From: an uncultured Bariatricus sp.
Lineage (GTDB): Bacteria; Bacillota; Clostridia; Lachnospirales; Lachnospiraceae
Direction of reading: 5' to 3'
NCBI GenBank assembly: GCA_934320645.1
Contig: CAKRFP010000037.1
Location: 1-25,302, forward strand
Length of the DNA: 25,302 nucleotides
This document shows, piece after piece, positions 1 to 7,626 of this stretch. The notes below the pieces were generated by a model. The model was not told where the DNA came from. It worked only from the letters and a program-made list of their open reading frames with translations, and ran no database searches. Numbering within the stretch: the first letter of the stretch is position 1; the number at the start of each line of letters is the position of its first letter. A program made the translations under genes and the position numbers.

Positions 1-634
1 CCTCTTCTATAGCAACTTCAAAATCATTGGTCATCCCCATTGAAAGAATACTCATGTTAACATTATCAACTTTTTCCGCTGCAATGTCAACAGATAATTT
101 TCGTAAGTTTGCAAAATGTATACGATTTTCTTCCGGGTTCTCTACAAACGGGGCAATTGTCATAAGTCCCTGCACTTTTATATGCTGAAATCTGACAATT
201 TCATGAATAAAATCCATAACTTCTTCTGGAATCAAACCAAATTTTGTATCCTCTTTTGCCATATTTACCTCAAGAAGTACATTGGCAACAATACCTTTTT
301 TTGCCGCTTCTTTATCAATCGTCTCCGCCAGGCGGATGGAATCAACCGAATGAATCAGTTCTGCTTTATCAATAATATATTTTACCTTATTGCGCTGCAG
401 ATGACCGATCATCTGCCAGTGAATGTCCTTCGGCATCACCTCATACTTTTCATCCAGTTCCTGTACTTTATTTTCGCCAAAATAACGGCAGCCGTAAGCA
501 TATGCTTCTTCCAACATTTCTACCGGTTTGGTTTTGCTTACAGCAATCAGTGTCACATCCTCACGCTTTCTGCCGCAACGTTCGCATGCAGCACATACAC
601 GTGCTTCCACATCCTTTAAGTTCTCTGTGATCAT
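1..634 (-). CDS. yggS: YggS/PLPBP family pyridoxal-phosphate homeostasis protein, 3' end cut by window edge
   Basis: This reading frame runs off the left edge, so about 211 N-terminal residues of a usual ~230 are visible. The family binds pyridoxal 5'-phosphate without a known catalytic reaction and buffers PLP and amino/keto-acid pools in the cytoplasm. Family signatures seen are AVSKTKP (putative PLP lysine K34), YFGENKVQEL, HWQMIGHLQRNKV, GLMTIAPF and LSMGMTNDFEVAI close to the window edge. The ATG at 634 is preceded by GGAG at a suitable distance and lies 17 bp after the HlyD-like gene, so the two are probably co-transcribed. In related Clostridia this gene usually precedes sepF, which would lie outside the window. 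An unusual CxxCxxC (C14, C17, C20) sits in the N-terminal helix. Recognition is firm; the physiological role is known only at family level. Confidence 0.95.
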   Translation of the reverse strand, partial: MITENLKDVEARVCAACERCGRKREDVTLIAVSKTKPVEMLEEAYAYGCRYFGENKVQELDEKYEVMPKDIHWQMIGHLQRNKVKYIIDKAELIHSVDSIRLAETIDKEAAKKGIVANVLLEVNMAKEDTKFGLIPEEVMDFIHEIVRFQHIKVQGLMTIAPFVENPEENRIHFANLRKLSVDIAAEKVDNVNMSILSMGMTNDFEVAIEE

Positions 635-651
635 TTCTTTCACTCCATTTC

Positions 652-2070
652 TTATTGACTTACTATTTGATTATCCCGAACAGAATCTCCATTCAGGGCA
701 ATGTGGTCATAATTGGAAAGACTGTAGCTACTTCCTTCTGCAATAATATAATATTCATCACTTTCACTCAGTATCTGAACCTGCCGGAATACAGCATAGC
801 CTTTATTGACATTATATACGCCTTTGATACTTTCGGTTTTTCCAAGAGTCACCGTGTCCGAGGATTCCGGCATCAGGATCGTATCTCCTTTTTTCAGATT
901 CTCCGGATCGAGATATGCGATTCCTTCTTCCGTATTCTCATTGATAATAGTTACCGGTACAAATTCTGTTGTCGTCTTTCCTTTTTTTGTCGTCTGTTTA
1001 TAAACGCCCTCGTTCTGGGAAGCTCCTCCACTTGTAATATAATCCACAGGTACGGCAAAACAATCCTTTTCCGTTACAGAAGTTTTTGGTATTTTGAGTC
1101 CTGATTCATCTTCCAGGATCAGTTCAATATTCTCAAATCGTTCATCTGCATAACGGATCATTGAATTTTGAAAAGTAATATTGGCATAAGGATCATTTTT
1201 CCCTCTGTCGATGATCCGCATCGTTCCCCAGAAGCTCTTATTGTCTTTTAAGAACTTCACTTCAACAGAAAGTGTATCCTCTCCATTCATTTTCTTCTGG
1301 AAAGTCTGTACCAGATCTGACGTCAACGGTACCGTCACTGACCATTCTTCGTCTGTGACCAGGCGGTATACAGGCTGTCCTGCATCAACTTTCTGATTAC
1401 CGGAAAGTTCTGTAACACTGTAAGCTGCTTTGTCAAACATCGCATCGGTAATATCTTCAAGCTGCAGATTTTCATAACCGTCGACCGAAAGTTCCACTAT
1501 CCCGTCATCCTGACTTTGAAAAGCATCTACATTTCCGGACTGCAAAATTGCATTCAGCTGCGCCACCCTGCTCTGGGTTGTATTGTTCTGCAAAATTGCC
1601 GTCACTTCGCTTTTCAGATTGGATGCCGTCTTAAATTCCTCCGGTGAATAAGATTCATTAAATCCCTGCGCCTTCAGCAAAATGCTGTTCCATTCATCTG
1701 CATTCAGGGAAACTTCCTCATTACTGTCCTGATTCGTCTGTGTCTCAAGCTGCGAAGAAGTGATCGTATAAATATTGGTTCCGAGCGCAACCTTCTGTGC
1801 ATCATCTACAAAATAATTGACGTATCCGCTTTTTTCTGCATTTACCACATTTTCTTTTCGCAGAACCATTCCGGTAAGGCTGCGGTCTTTTAAAATACTG
1901 CCCTCCCGCACTTCATATACGCTCACTCTGTCCTTGGTAAAGTAGATCAGAACAGTAAAAACAAGATATACGAAAATAATTCCAAACAGGACCGTACCGA
2001 TATTTAACTGTCCTTTTCGTTTATATTTCTGGAGGCTGACAACCTCCGCGTTTTTCTTTTTTCCAGCCAA
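652..2070 (-). CDS. HlyD-like single-pass membrane protein (membrane-fusion/adaptor type)
   Basis: A 472-residue protein. It has a basic cytoplasmic N-terminus, one membrane segment at about residues 25-44, and a first biotinyl/lipoyl-like half at about 67-102 (GMVLRKENVVNAEKSGYVNY). A helical stretch follows at about 120-180, then a second lipoyl half and beta-barrel region from about 187 onward (VDAGQPVYRLVTDEEWSVTV). This is the architecture of HlyD/RND-type periplasmic adaptors, which in Gram-positives link or regulate envelope transporters. No ABC, MFS or RND partner is in the window. The start codon is TTG at 2070, chosen because GGAGG lies about 9 bases upstream and no better ATG exists. 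It follows the radical SAM gene by 18 bp and precedes yggS by 17 bp, a position next to the yggS-sepF division cluster. The substrate and partner are unknown. Confidence 0.8.
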   Translation of the reverse strand: MAGKKKNAEVVSLQKYKRKGQLNIGTVLFGIIFVYLVFTVLIYFTKDRVSVYEVREGSILKDRSLTGMVLRKENVVNAEKSGYVNYFVDDAQKVALGTNIYTITSSQLETQTNQDSNEEVSLNADEWNSILLKAQGFNESYSPEEFKTASNLKSEVTAILQNNTTQSRVAQLNAILQSGNVDAFQSQDDGIVELSVDGYENLQLEDITDAMFDKAAYSVTELSGNQKVDAGQPVYRLVTDEEWSVTVPLTSDLVQTFQKKMNGEDTLSVEVKFLKDNKSFWGTMRIIDRGKNDPYANITFQNSMIRYADERFENIELILEDESGLKIPKTSVTEKDCFAVPVDYITSGGASQNEGVYKQTTKKGKTTTEFVPVTIINENTEEGIAYLDPENLKKGDTILMPESSDTVTLGKTESIKGVYNVNKGYAVFRQVQILSESDEYYIIAEGSSYSLSNYDHIALNGDSVRDNQIVSQ

Positions 2071-2088
2071 AAAATCAAGCCTCCAAAT

Positions 2089-3033
2089 CTATTCGGATTT
2101 TAACAGACGCAGTGCTGCGCCATTCAGATAATCACAACATACGCCTTGATGCCTGCCTTCTGCTTCCATCTTCTGAAGCAGTTCATCCCGCAGTTTCCAC
2201 CAGCTGCATCCCCAGTTGCAAAACGCTGCATCTTTCTCAGGGATTCTTGAAAACATACGTTCTACTGCTATCGTTTCCGGAATCTGTTCAAGGAATGTAA
2301 CCACTCTCTCAAAATACTCTTCTTTTGAACACACCGTTATTTTACCATTTTCATACCATTCACACAACCGTGTATTTCTGGCAATATAAAGGGAATGCAG
2401 CTTTACAATATCCACACCAAGTGCAGTAAGGATCCTTGCAGTTTCTTTTGCATCCTCAAGCGTATCCCCCGGAAGATTGAGGATTACATGCGTACAGATA
2501 GAAATACCGGTATAGTTTTTGATCTTGAGCACGGCATCAATAAATTCTGCAAGACCATGTCCTCTGTCAATCTTCTGCAGGGTATGATAGTTTGCCGTCT
2601 GCAGTCCAAGCTCTATATTCATCTGGATTCCGGTCATCGCGCGGATATCTCTCATAATATCAAGATAGTCAGCCGAAACACAGTCCGGTCTTGTGGAAAC
2701 AGATATCTCCACGACACCCGGAATCCGGGCAGCTTCCATCAGATAACTACGAAATCGGTCCGGCGGAAGAAAGGTATTGGTATAATTCTGAAAATACGCA
2801 ATGTACTTCTTGGCATGATACTTTCTGGTAATCATCTGCTTTGTCCGTGTCAGCTGTTCTGTCACAGAAACGGCAGCATCCATCGCTTCAAATCCGGTTC
2901 CTGCACCGGCACAGAATGCACATCCATCTCCGTTAAGACGGTTCGGACATGTGACCGGAAGATTCACCGGGAGCTTATATACCTTTTCTCCATATTTGTT
3001 TTTCAGATAATCCGAATATTTGTAATATAACAT
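2089..3033 (-). CDS. TIGR01212-type radical SAM protein (YhcC/YtqA family)
   Basis: A 314-residue cytoplasmic protein. The opening YSDYLKNKYGEKVYKLPVNL followed by TCPNR...GCAFC matches the TIGR01212 radical SAM family. C29, C38 and C41 are the likely ligands of the [4Fe-4S] cluster that cleaves S-adenosylmethionine. Further radical SAM features are YFQNYTNTF, SVSTRPDC, NIELGLQT and HVILNLPGDT. Family members are linked to tRNA or other RNA metabolism, but the substrate is not established here. The frame is open 18 codons further upstream, but the start at 3033 is preferred because AAAAAGGGGAAAA lies just ahead and the family begins here. It is divergent from the DUF378 gene across about 79 bp and heads the HlyD-like/yggS unit. 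Confidence 0.9.
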   Translation of the reverse strand: MLYYKYSDYLKNKYGEKVYKLPVNLPVTCPNRLNGDGCAFCAGAGTGFEAMDAAVSVTEQLTRTKQMITRKYHAKKYIAYFQNYTNTFLPPDRFRSYLMEAARIPGVVEISVSTRPDCVSADYLDIMRDIRAMTGIQMNIELGLQTANYHTLQKIDRGHGLAEFIDAVLKIKNYTGISICTHVILNLPGDTLEDAKETARILTALGVDIVKLHSLYIARNTRLCEWYENGKITVCSKEEYFERVVTFLEQIPETIAVERMFSRIPEKDAAFCNWGCSWWKLRDELLQKMEAEGRHQGVCCDYLNGAALRLLKSE

Positions 3034-3112
3034 ATTTTTCCCCTTTTTTATGAATAAACACAAAATTTTAACACATACTAACCACATAGAATCATATAAG
3101 GAGGATACTTAC

Positions 3113-3319
3113 ATGAAATGGTTTGATAATACAGCGCTCACCCTTGTAATCATTGGTGCTGTCAACTGGCTCCTGATCGGTATATTCCGTCTGGACCTTG
3201 TAGCCTGGCTCTTTGGAAATATGTCATGGCTCTCAAGGATTGTCTATACGATCGTCGGACTGTGCGGTCTTTACCTGATCAGTCTCTTTGGAAGAATCGG
3301 ATCTATGTCTGAATCTTAA
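3113..3319 (+). CDS. DUF378 family small membrane protein (YuzA-like)
   Basis: A 68-residue protein with two membrane helices (about 8-28 and 38-60). It carries the family pattern LVIIGAVNWLLIG, then DLVAWLFG, then RIVYTIVGLCGLYLI. DUF378 proteins are widespread in Firmicutes and their role is unknown. The ATG at 3113 is chosen over an upstream in-frame ATG at 3050 because AAGGAGG sits at optimal distance and the extra N-terminus looks unlike coding sequence. It is the only intact plus-strand gene in the window. It is divergent from the radical SAM gene and ends just before a bidirectional terminator, so it is probably monocistronic. Confidence 0.9.
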   Translation: MKWFDNTALTLVIIGAVNWLLIGIFRLDLVAWLFGNMSWLSRIVYTIVGLCGLYLISLFGRIGSMSES

Positions 3320-3359
3320 TATTCTTCTGTCGAAATCCTAACGCTGTCTGACAAAAAAG

Positions 3360-3392
3360 AAAGGGTATCCCCAGACAAGAGATGCCCTTTTT
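3360..3392. terminator. Bidirectional rho-independent terminator between DUF378 and the D,D-carboxypeptidase gene
   Basis: The arms AAAGGGTATC and GATGCCCTTT form a 10-bp stem with one G-U pair around an 11-base loop. The stem is followed by T residues on the plus strand and by TTTCTTTTTT on the minus strand. It lies between two convergent stop codons and would end both DUF378 and the long shape/division unit. Confidence 0.85.
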
Positions 3393-3414
3393 GTCGTATA
3401 TTTACAGTCCATAT

Positions 3415-4401
3415 CTACTGCTGACCTGATGGGATCGCTTCGATCAGTGATGTCATGTCTTCATACAAAACCGGTTTATCTGAAGCTCCCATTACGATGG
3501 ATATATACGGATTGTCGCTAAAATCTTTCTCCATAAGAATCAGACAGTAACCTGCTTCATCTGTCGTTCCTGTCTTTCCACCTACAATCGTAACATTTTC
3601 CGGGACTTCTGCTTCTCCCTGTGCGTAAAGATTGGTAGGCAGGAACTCTGTCTCCTGACTGTTACCGTACGCATCTGTATAGTGTGCGGTATATAATTCA
3701 CTCTGTATAATATCTACAAATTCTTCATGTTTTATACATTCATTAAAAATCAGATAAAGATCATATGCAGTTGTATAATGATTGTCATCATGTAACCCGT
3801 GTGGATTCATAAAATGTGTATCATTCGCCATCAGCTCATGGGCTCTGCGATTCATCATATTGACAAATGCTTCCTCTGATCCACCTACATATTCTGCAAT
3901 CGCAGTTGCAGCATCATTGCCGGAATATAAAAGCAGTGCGCCCAAAAGATCTCTGAGTGTCCAGACTTCTCCTTTTTCAAGACCACACACCTGTGCATCT
4001 GCTGAAAAGCTGGAAGCATCTGCATTCCCACTGATCGTCACCAGATCGTCCAGATTTGCATTCTCAATCGCAAGAAGCGCGGTCATGATCTTTGTCGTAC
4101 TGGCAGGATACAGTCGTTCATGCGCCTTATAAGCATATAATACATTCTCTCCTGTCAGATCAAACAATGCAGCACTGTGCAGATCGGTATCTTCTGTATA
4201 TCCTTCCAGCAAAACATCATTCTGAGCTACGCATAAATCCTCTGCATAAAGCTTTCCCTGATACAAATTCTGATTGTAATTTTTCAATTCATACTCTGTT
4301 ACAGGCGTTGCACCTTTTCTACCGATGCATCCGCCTGCAAACAGACTTACTGTTGTCACACCTATCAGTGCGACACTTCTTGCTCTACTTATACATCTCA
4401 C
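3415..4401 (-). CDS. D-alanyl-D-alanine carboxypeptidase (S11 family), putative lipoprotein
   Basis: A 328-residue serine peptidase of the PBP5/DacA group, which trims the terminal D-Ala from peptidoglycan stem peptides outside the membrane. All three active-site motifs are present: STTK at 101-104 (nucleophile S101, base K104), SGN at 160-162 and KTG at 276-278. The N-terminus has a hydrophobic signal followed by FAGGC, so C25 may be lipidated; the lipobox is not perfect. The usual C-terminal beta domain and amphipathic membrane anchor are absent, as the protein ends about 50 residues after KTG. The start is GTG at 4401, overlapping the mgsA stop by 17 bp, with GAGGAG about 12 bases upstream. 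It is the last gene of the shape/division unit, where it can limit cross-linking of new wall. The enzyme class is secure; lipid anchoring is inferred. Confidence 0.92.
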   Translation of the reverse strand: MRCISRARSVALIGVTTVSLFAGGCIGRKGATPVTEYELKNYNQNLYQGKLYAEDLCVAQNDVLLEGYTEDTDLHSAALFDLTGENVLYAYKAHERLYPASTTKIMTALLAIENANLDDLVTISGNADASSFSADAQVCGLEKGEVWTLRDLLGALLLYSGNDAATAIAEYVGGSEEAFVNMMNRRAHELMANDTHFMNPHGLHDDNHYTTAYDLYLIFNECIKHEEFVDIIQSELYTAHYTDAYGNSQETEFLPTNLYAQGEAEVPENVTIVGGKTGTTDEAGYCLILMEKDFSDNPYISIVMGASDKPVLYEDMTSLIEAIPSGQQ

Positions 4402-4780
4402 GCCAATCCAAGTCTCCTCTGTCTAATGCAAGTATAATAATCTCTGCCGTTGCAAGATTGGTAGCCATCGGGATGTTATGCATGTCGCAAAGACGAATGA
4501 CATCATTTACATCCGGTTCATGTGGCTTAGGATTCTGTGGATCCCGAAGAAAGATCAGAGCATCAATTCCATTCTGCGCAATCTGTGCCCCGAGCTGTTG
4601 TTTGCCGCCCAGCGGTCCCGCAAGATATTTGTGAATAGAAAGATTAGTAACTTCTTCGATCAGCCGGCCGGTTGTACCGGTCGCATACAACTCATGCTTG
4701 CTCAAAATCCCACGATATGCAATACAGAAATTCTGCATCAGTGTTTTCTTAGAGTCATGCGCAATAAGTCCGATATTCAT
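4385..4780 (-). CDS. mgsA: Methylglyoxal synthase family protein with Lys at the catalytic Asp position
   Basis: A 131-residue protein of full family length. Methylglyoxal synthase converts dihydroxyacetone phosphate to methylglyoxal and phosphate, a bypass of lower glycolysis. Motifs are IAHD (H8), ATGTTG at 33-38, AGPLGG at 54-59, FLRDP (D80) and PHEPDV at 86-91 (H87, D90). Aligned by eye with the E. coli enzyme at a constant offset of 11, H8, G55, D80, H87 and D90 match H19, G66, D91, H98 and D101. The position of catalytic base D71 is K60 (codon AAA at 4601-4603). Activity is therefore uncertain. The ATG has AAGGAGCTGAGAAA ahead and lies 14 bp after rodA. A mgsA gene behind minCDE-rodA is a familiar arrangement in Clostridia. 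Confidence 0.9.
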   Translation of the reverse strand: MNIGLIAHDSKKTLMQNFCIAYRGILSKHELYATGTTGRLIEEVTNLSIHKYLAGPLGGKQQLGAQIAQNGIDALIFLRDPQNPKPHEPDVNDVIRLCDMHNIPMATNLATAEIIILALDRGDLDWREMYK

Positions 4781-4794
4781 TTTCTCAGCTCCTT

Positions 4795-5919
4795 TTACTG
4801 ATATTTTTTTGGCTGAAGCCCTATATTTAATACAATGCCGATTCCCATATATAAGCTGACAAGTGAAGTCAGTCCGTAACTAACAAACGGAAGGGGAATT
4901 CCTGTATTGGGTAAGATCCCTGTCGCCACGCCGATATTGATAAATGACTGAAATCCTATCTGTGCGGCTACCCCGCAGCAAATAATCCGCCCCGCCAGAT
5001 CTTGTGCCTTAAGACCTATCAATATGCATTGTACTACAACTAATAATAACAGACCAATCACGATACAGCAACCCACAAAACCTAATTCTTCACCTACAAT
5101 TGCAAAAATAAAGTCTGTCTGTGGTTCGGAAATGAAATTTCCATTTTTTACAGATGTGGTTGTATTATTATTCAATCCTTTCCCGGTCAGCTGCCCGGAA
5201 CCGATTGCCATGATCGCATTATTCTGCTGATACGCTTCATCACTTGCATATTTTTGTGGTTCCAGCCATGCCAGAATACGTTTTTGCTGGTAATCATGCA
5301 GAAACGGCTGATTCGGCTGTACAACAATGCTGATAAAAATGATTGTAACCGGAACCAGAATTGCGATCAGTGTACCGATAAAACGGTAACTTAAGCCTGC
5401 CAGATACATCATCGCACAGAAAACCAGTGCAATGGATAAGGTTGTCGAAAGGTCCGGCTGCAGAACGATCAGAATCAGTGTCGGTGTGATCAGCCCCACG
5501 GCTTTCAGAATCGTCACTGCACTGTTCAGATCATCCTCATGATTCATCAGAAATTTTGCAAAAAATAAAACAACCAGTATTTTGCTCAGCTCTGACGGCT
5601 GAAAGTTCGTAAAACCGATATCGATCCAACGCTGTGCACCATTTACATTGGTTCCGAACAGCTTTACACATACCAGTGCGATAATGTTGATTCCATATAA
5701 AATCCAGTAAAAATTAAGTAGCCATACATAGTCTATCATCGAAAGAATGATCATCAGGATCACTCCGGCGATGAACCCTATGGTCTGTCTTCCCTGCACC
5801 GCCTGCTTTGCACTTCCGATTACCATAACTCCAATAATCGAAATAGCAAGAACAGAAATGATCAGACCGAATTTCACATCTTTTAAATGATAAGGTTTTG
5901 TCTTTTTTGGTAATCTCAC
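4795..5919 (-). CDS. rodA: RodA/FtsW family (SEDS) peptidoglycan glycosyltransferase
   Basis: A 374-residue polytopic membrane protein with about ten hydrophobic segments. SEDS proteins polymerise lipid II into glycan strands with a class B PBP as transpeptidase partner. Signatures are NGAQRWI at 93-99, QPSELSK at 107-113, QPDLSTT at 154-160, EPQTDFIF around 265-272 and PFVSYGLTS near the C-terminus. D269 matches the essential Asp of RodA. The start is GTG at 5919, inside the minE stop (GTGA overlap), with AGGAGAG about 7 bases upstream, so translation is probably coupled to minE. Its presence with mreBCD and PBP2 favours RodA over FtsW or SpoVE. Confidence 0.93.
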   Translation of the reverse strand: MRLPKKTKPYHLKDVKFGLIISVLAISIIGVMVIGSAKQAVQGRQTIGFIAGVILMIILSMIDYVWLLNFYWILYGINIIALVCVKLFGTNVNGAQRWIDIGFTNFQPSELSKILVVLFFAKFLMNHEDDLNSAVTILKAVGLITPTLILIVLQPDLSTTLSIALVFCAMMYLAGLSYRFIGTLIAILVPVTIIFISIVVQPNQPFLHDYQQKRILAWLEPQKYASDEAYQQNNAIMAIGSGQLTGKGLNNNTTTSVKNGNFISEPQTDFIFAIVGEELGFVGCCIVIGLLLLVVVQCILIGLKAQDLAGRIICCGVAAQIGFQSFINIGVATGILPNTGIPLPFVSYGLTSLVSLYMGIGIVLNIGLQPKKYQ

Positions 5920-6146
5920 GATTTCTCTCCTGTCAAGTTGATTCTAATCTGTGAACGTGTTATTTCCACTTCGAAATCATCTTCTGTTATCTTCATGTAT
6001 TTTGAGATTGTATGGTATAACTCTCCACACAACAGATCATAAGTATCCGGCTGGCACTGCACCCGGTCTGAAACAAGAAGACTTTTCAGTCGTTCTTTTG
6101 CAACACAGACAGAGGAACGGCGCAGACCACTTTCAAATACATGCAT
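5916..6146 (-). CDS. minE: Cell division topological specificity factor MinE
   Basis: A 76-residue protein. MinE binds MinD on the membrane, stimulates its ATPase and drives the pole-to-pole pattern that keeps MinC away from mid-cell. The anti-MinCD segment AKERLKSLLVSDR (about 16-28) and the dimerisation segment ISKYMKI (about 47-53) with EVEITR are clear. The C-terminus after EVEITRSQIRINL is shorter than the roughly 85-90 residues common in the family. AGGAGGATGTATC precedes the ATG. It starts 11 bp after minD and overlaps the rodA start by 4 bp. Confidence 0.9.
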   Translation of the reverse strand: MHVFESGLRRSSVCVAKERLKSLLVSDRVQCQPDTYDLLCGELYHTISKYMKITEDDFEVEITRSQIRINLTGEKS

Positions 6147-6157
6147 GATACATCCTC

Positions 6158-6949
6158 CTAATTTCTTTTAAACATATGGGAAAGTTTATGGAACAGACCT
6201 CCCTGTTTGTCCAGATCAAGGAACGGTACCTCTTCACCGGTTATACGCCGGCAGATATTGGTATACGCTTTTCCTGCAAGCGAATCCATATCCACAACCG
6301 TTTCGCCCTGATTGGTTCCGATCACGACCTGCTCATCATCCGGGATCGCACCGATCAGATCAATTGGAAGAATCTCCGTTACATCTTCAACAGACATCAT
6401 CTCTCCTCTTTTCACCATATCCATCCGAATACGGTTAATGATCAGATTCAGCTTTTTCATATGATTCTGTTCCAGGAGTCCGATAATACGGTCTGCATCA
6501 CGGATAGAGGATACTTCCGGTGTTGTCACAACAAACGCCCGGTCAGCTCCGGCAATCGCATTCTGAAACCCCTGTTCAATTCCTGCCGGACAGTCCAGCA
6601 GAACATAATCGAATTCCTCCCTAAGTTCACTGGTCAGTTTGATCATCTGCTCCGGCGTAATTGCTGATTTGTCTTTTGTCTGTGCTGATGGCAGCAGATA
6701 TAGATTTTCATGGCGCTTGTCACCGATCATTGCCTGCTTCAGACGGCAGCCTCCTTCGATCACATCAACCAGATTATATACGATCCGATTTTCCAGCCCC
6801 ATAACAACATCCAGGTTTCGCAGTCCAAGATCGGTATCGATCACCAGTACCTTTTTCCCGAGCTTCGAAAGCCCCGCACCTATATTTGCTGTCGTTGTTG
6901 TTTTTCCGACACCGCCTTTTCCCGATGTCACTACAATAATTTCACCCAT
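6158..6949 (-). CDS. minD: Septum site-determining ATPase MinD
   Basis: A 263-residue ParA/MinD-type ATPase. The deviant Walker A is KGGVGKTT at 11-18, with signature lysine K11 and phosphate-binding K16. DTDLGLRNLD follows near residue 40, and the Walker B-like segment VLLDCPAG lies near residues 117-124. The last residues, LFHKLSHMFKRN, form the amphipathic membrane-targeting helix. ATP-bound MinD dimerises on the membrane, recruits MinC and is released by MinE. AGGAGG precedes the ATG. The minC stop lies 13 bp upstream and minE follows after 11 bp. Confidence 0.97.
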   Translation of the reverse strand: MGEIIVVTSGKGGVGKTTTTANIGAGLSKLGKKVLVIDTDLGLRNLDVVMGLENRIVYNLVDVIEGGCRLKQAMIGDKRHENLYLLPSAQTKDKSAITPEQMIKLTSELREEFDYVLLDCPAGIEQGFQNAIAGADRAFVVTTPEVSSIRDADRIIGLLEQNHMKKLNLIINRIRMDMVKRGEMMSVEDVTEILPIDLIGAIPDDEQVVIGTNQGETVVDMDSLAGKAYTNICRRITGEEVPFLDLDKQGGLFHKLSHMFKRN

Positions 6950-6962
6950 GTTTCAGATCCTC

Positions 6963-7607
6963 CTACCACTCTAAATTCTCCAGTGGATCGATATAAATGC
7001 GCTTGTCGTCAAGACGGGCGATACTTGGTCCTGCGACTTCGTCCTGAAGATATGTATGTGTTGAAACAATATCTGCAATTTTCATCACATGCGGTTTCAT
7101 CGACAACGCCGTGATAAACGCATTCCGATCTCCTGTTGCCCCGGCATGTACGGTTCCGCGGACTGCACCAAGTACGACAATATTTCCCTTTGATACTACC
7201 GTCGCGCCAAACTCTACATCGCCAAGTATGATGATACTCTGTTCTGTTTCCAGTACCTGCCTTTGTCTGAGCGTACCTTTGTAGAACTGACCTTCTTTTC
7301 TGGATAAACTGTTAAGAGAGTCTTCTACTGCTTTTTTGTATAATCTTTCTGTATTTTCATTGGTATCGAAAATACAGACAATATGGATATGAGCGACATC
7401 CGTGATCAGACTGATGACCTCTTCTTCCTGTGGTTTTGTAAGAATCCGTCCTTCAAATGTAACTGCCATGGTTGCATCTTTGAAAAACCGGGCGGATTCC
7501 ATAAATTTTTCTCTCAATTCCTTCAGAATCTCTGCATATTCTGCATCAGGATCCATATGAACAATCAGACCGTATTTATTACTCTTAATGATAACTTTCT
7601 GTTTCAT
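6963..7607 (-). CDS. minC: Septum site-determining protein MinC
   Basis: A 214-residue FtsZ polymerisation inhibitor. The N-terminal MinC_N-like domain (about 1-75) is followed by a linker. A right-handed beta-helix C-terminal domain follows at about 105-195, recognised by ILGDVEFGATVVSKGNIVVL and GTVHAG, and binds MinD. The frame is open 20 codons further upstream, but ATG 7607 is preferred because GAGGGGG lies 8 bases ahead and KVIIKSNKYGLIV fits the family start. The upstream alternative would overlap the PBP2 gene. It is the first gene of minCDE, directly behind mrdA. Confidence 0.92.
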   Translation of the reverse strand: MKQKVIIKSNKYGLIVHMDPDAEYAEILKELREKFMESARFFKDATMAVTFEGRILTKPQEEEVISLITDVAHIHIVCIFDTNENTERLYKKAVEDSLNSLSRKEGQFYKGTLRQRQVLETEQSIIILGDVEFGATVVSKGNIVVLGAVRGTVHAGATGDRNAFITALSMKPHVMKIADIVSTHTYLQDEVAGPSIARLDDKRIYIDPLENLEW

Positions 7608-7626
7608 ATCTGTGATCCCCCTCATT

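Noticed and set aside
116..619. Plus-strand open frame of 167 codons at the left edge
   Set aside because: The minus strand codes for YggS with continuous family motifs across the whole stretch.
2395..3030. Plus-strand open frame of 211 codons opposite the radical SAM gene
   Set aside because: The minus strand has clear cluster cysteines and family motifs. The plus-strand reading has no recognisable domain or ribosome site.
3034..3112. Divergent promoters between the radical SAM and DUF378 genes
   Set aside because: At least one must exist, but no -35/-10 pair with acceptable spacing could be picked out by eye.
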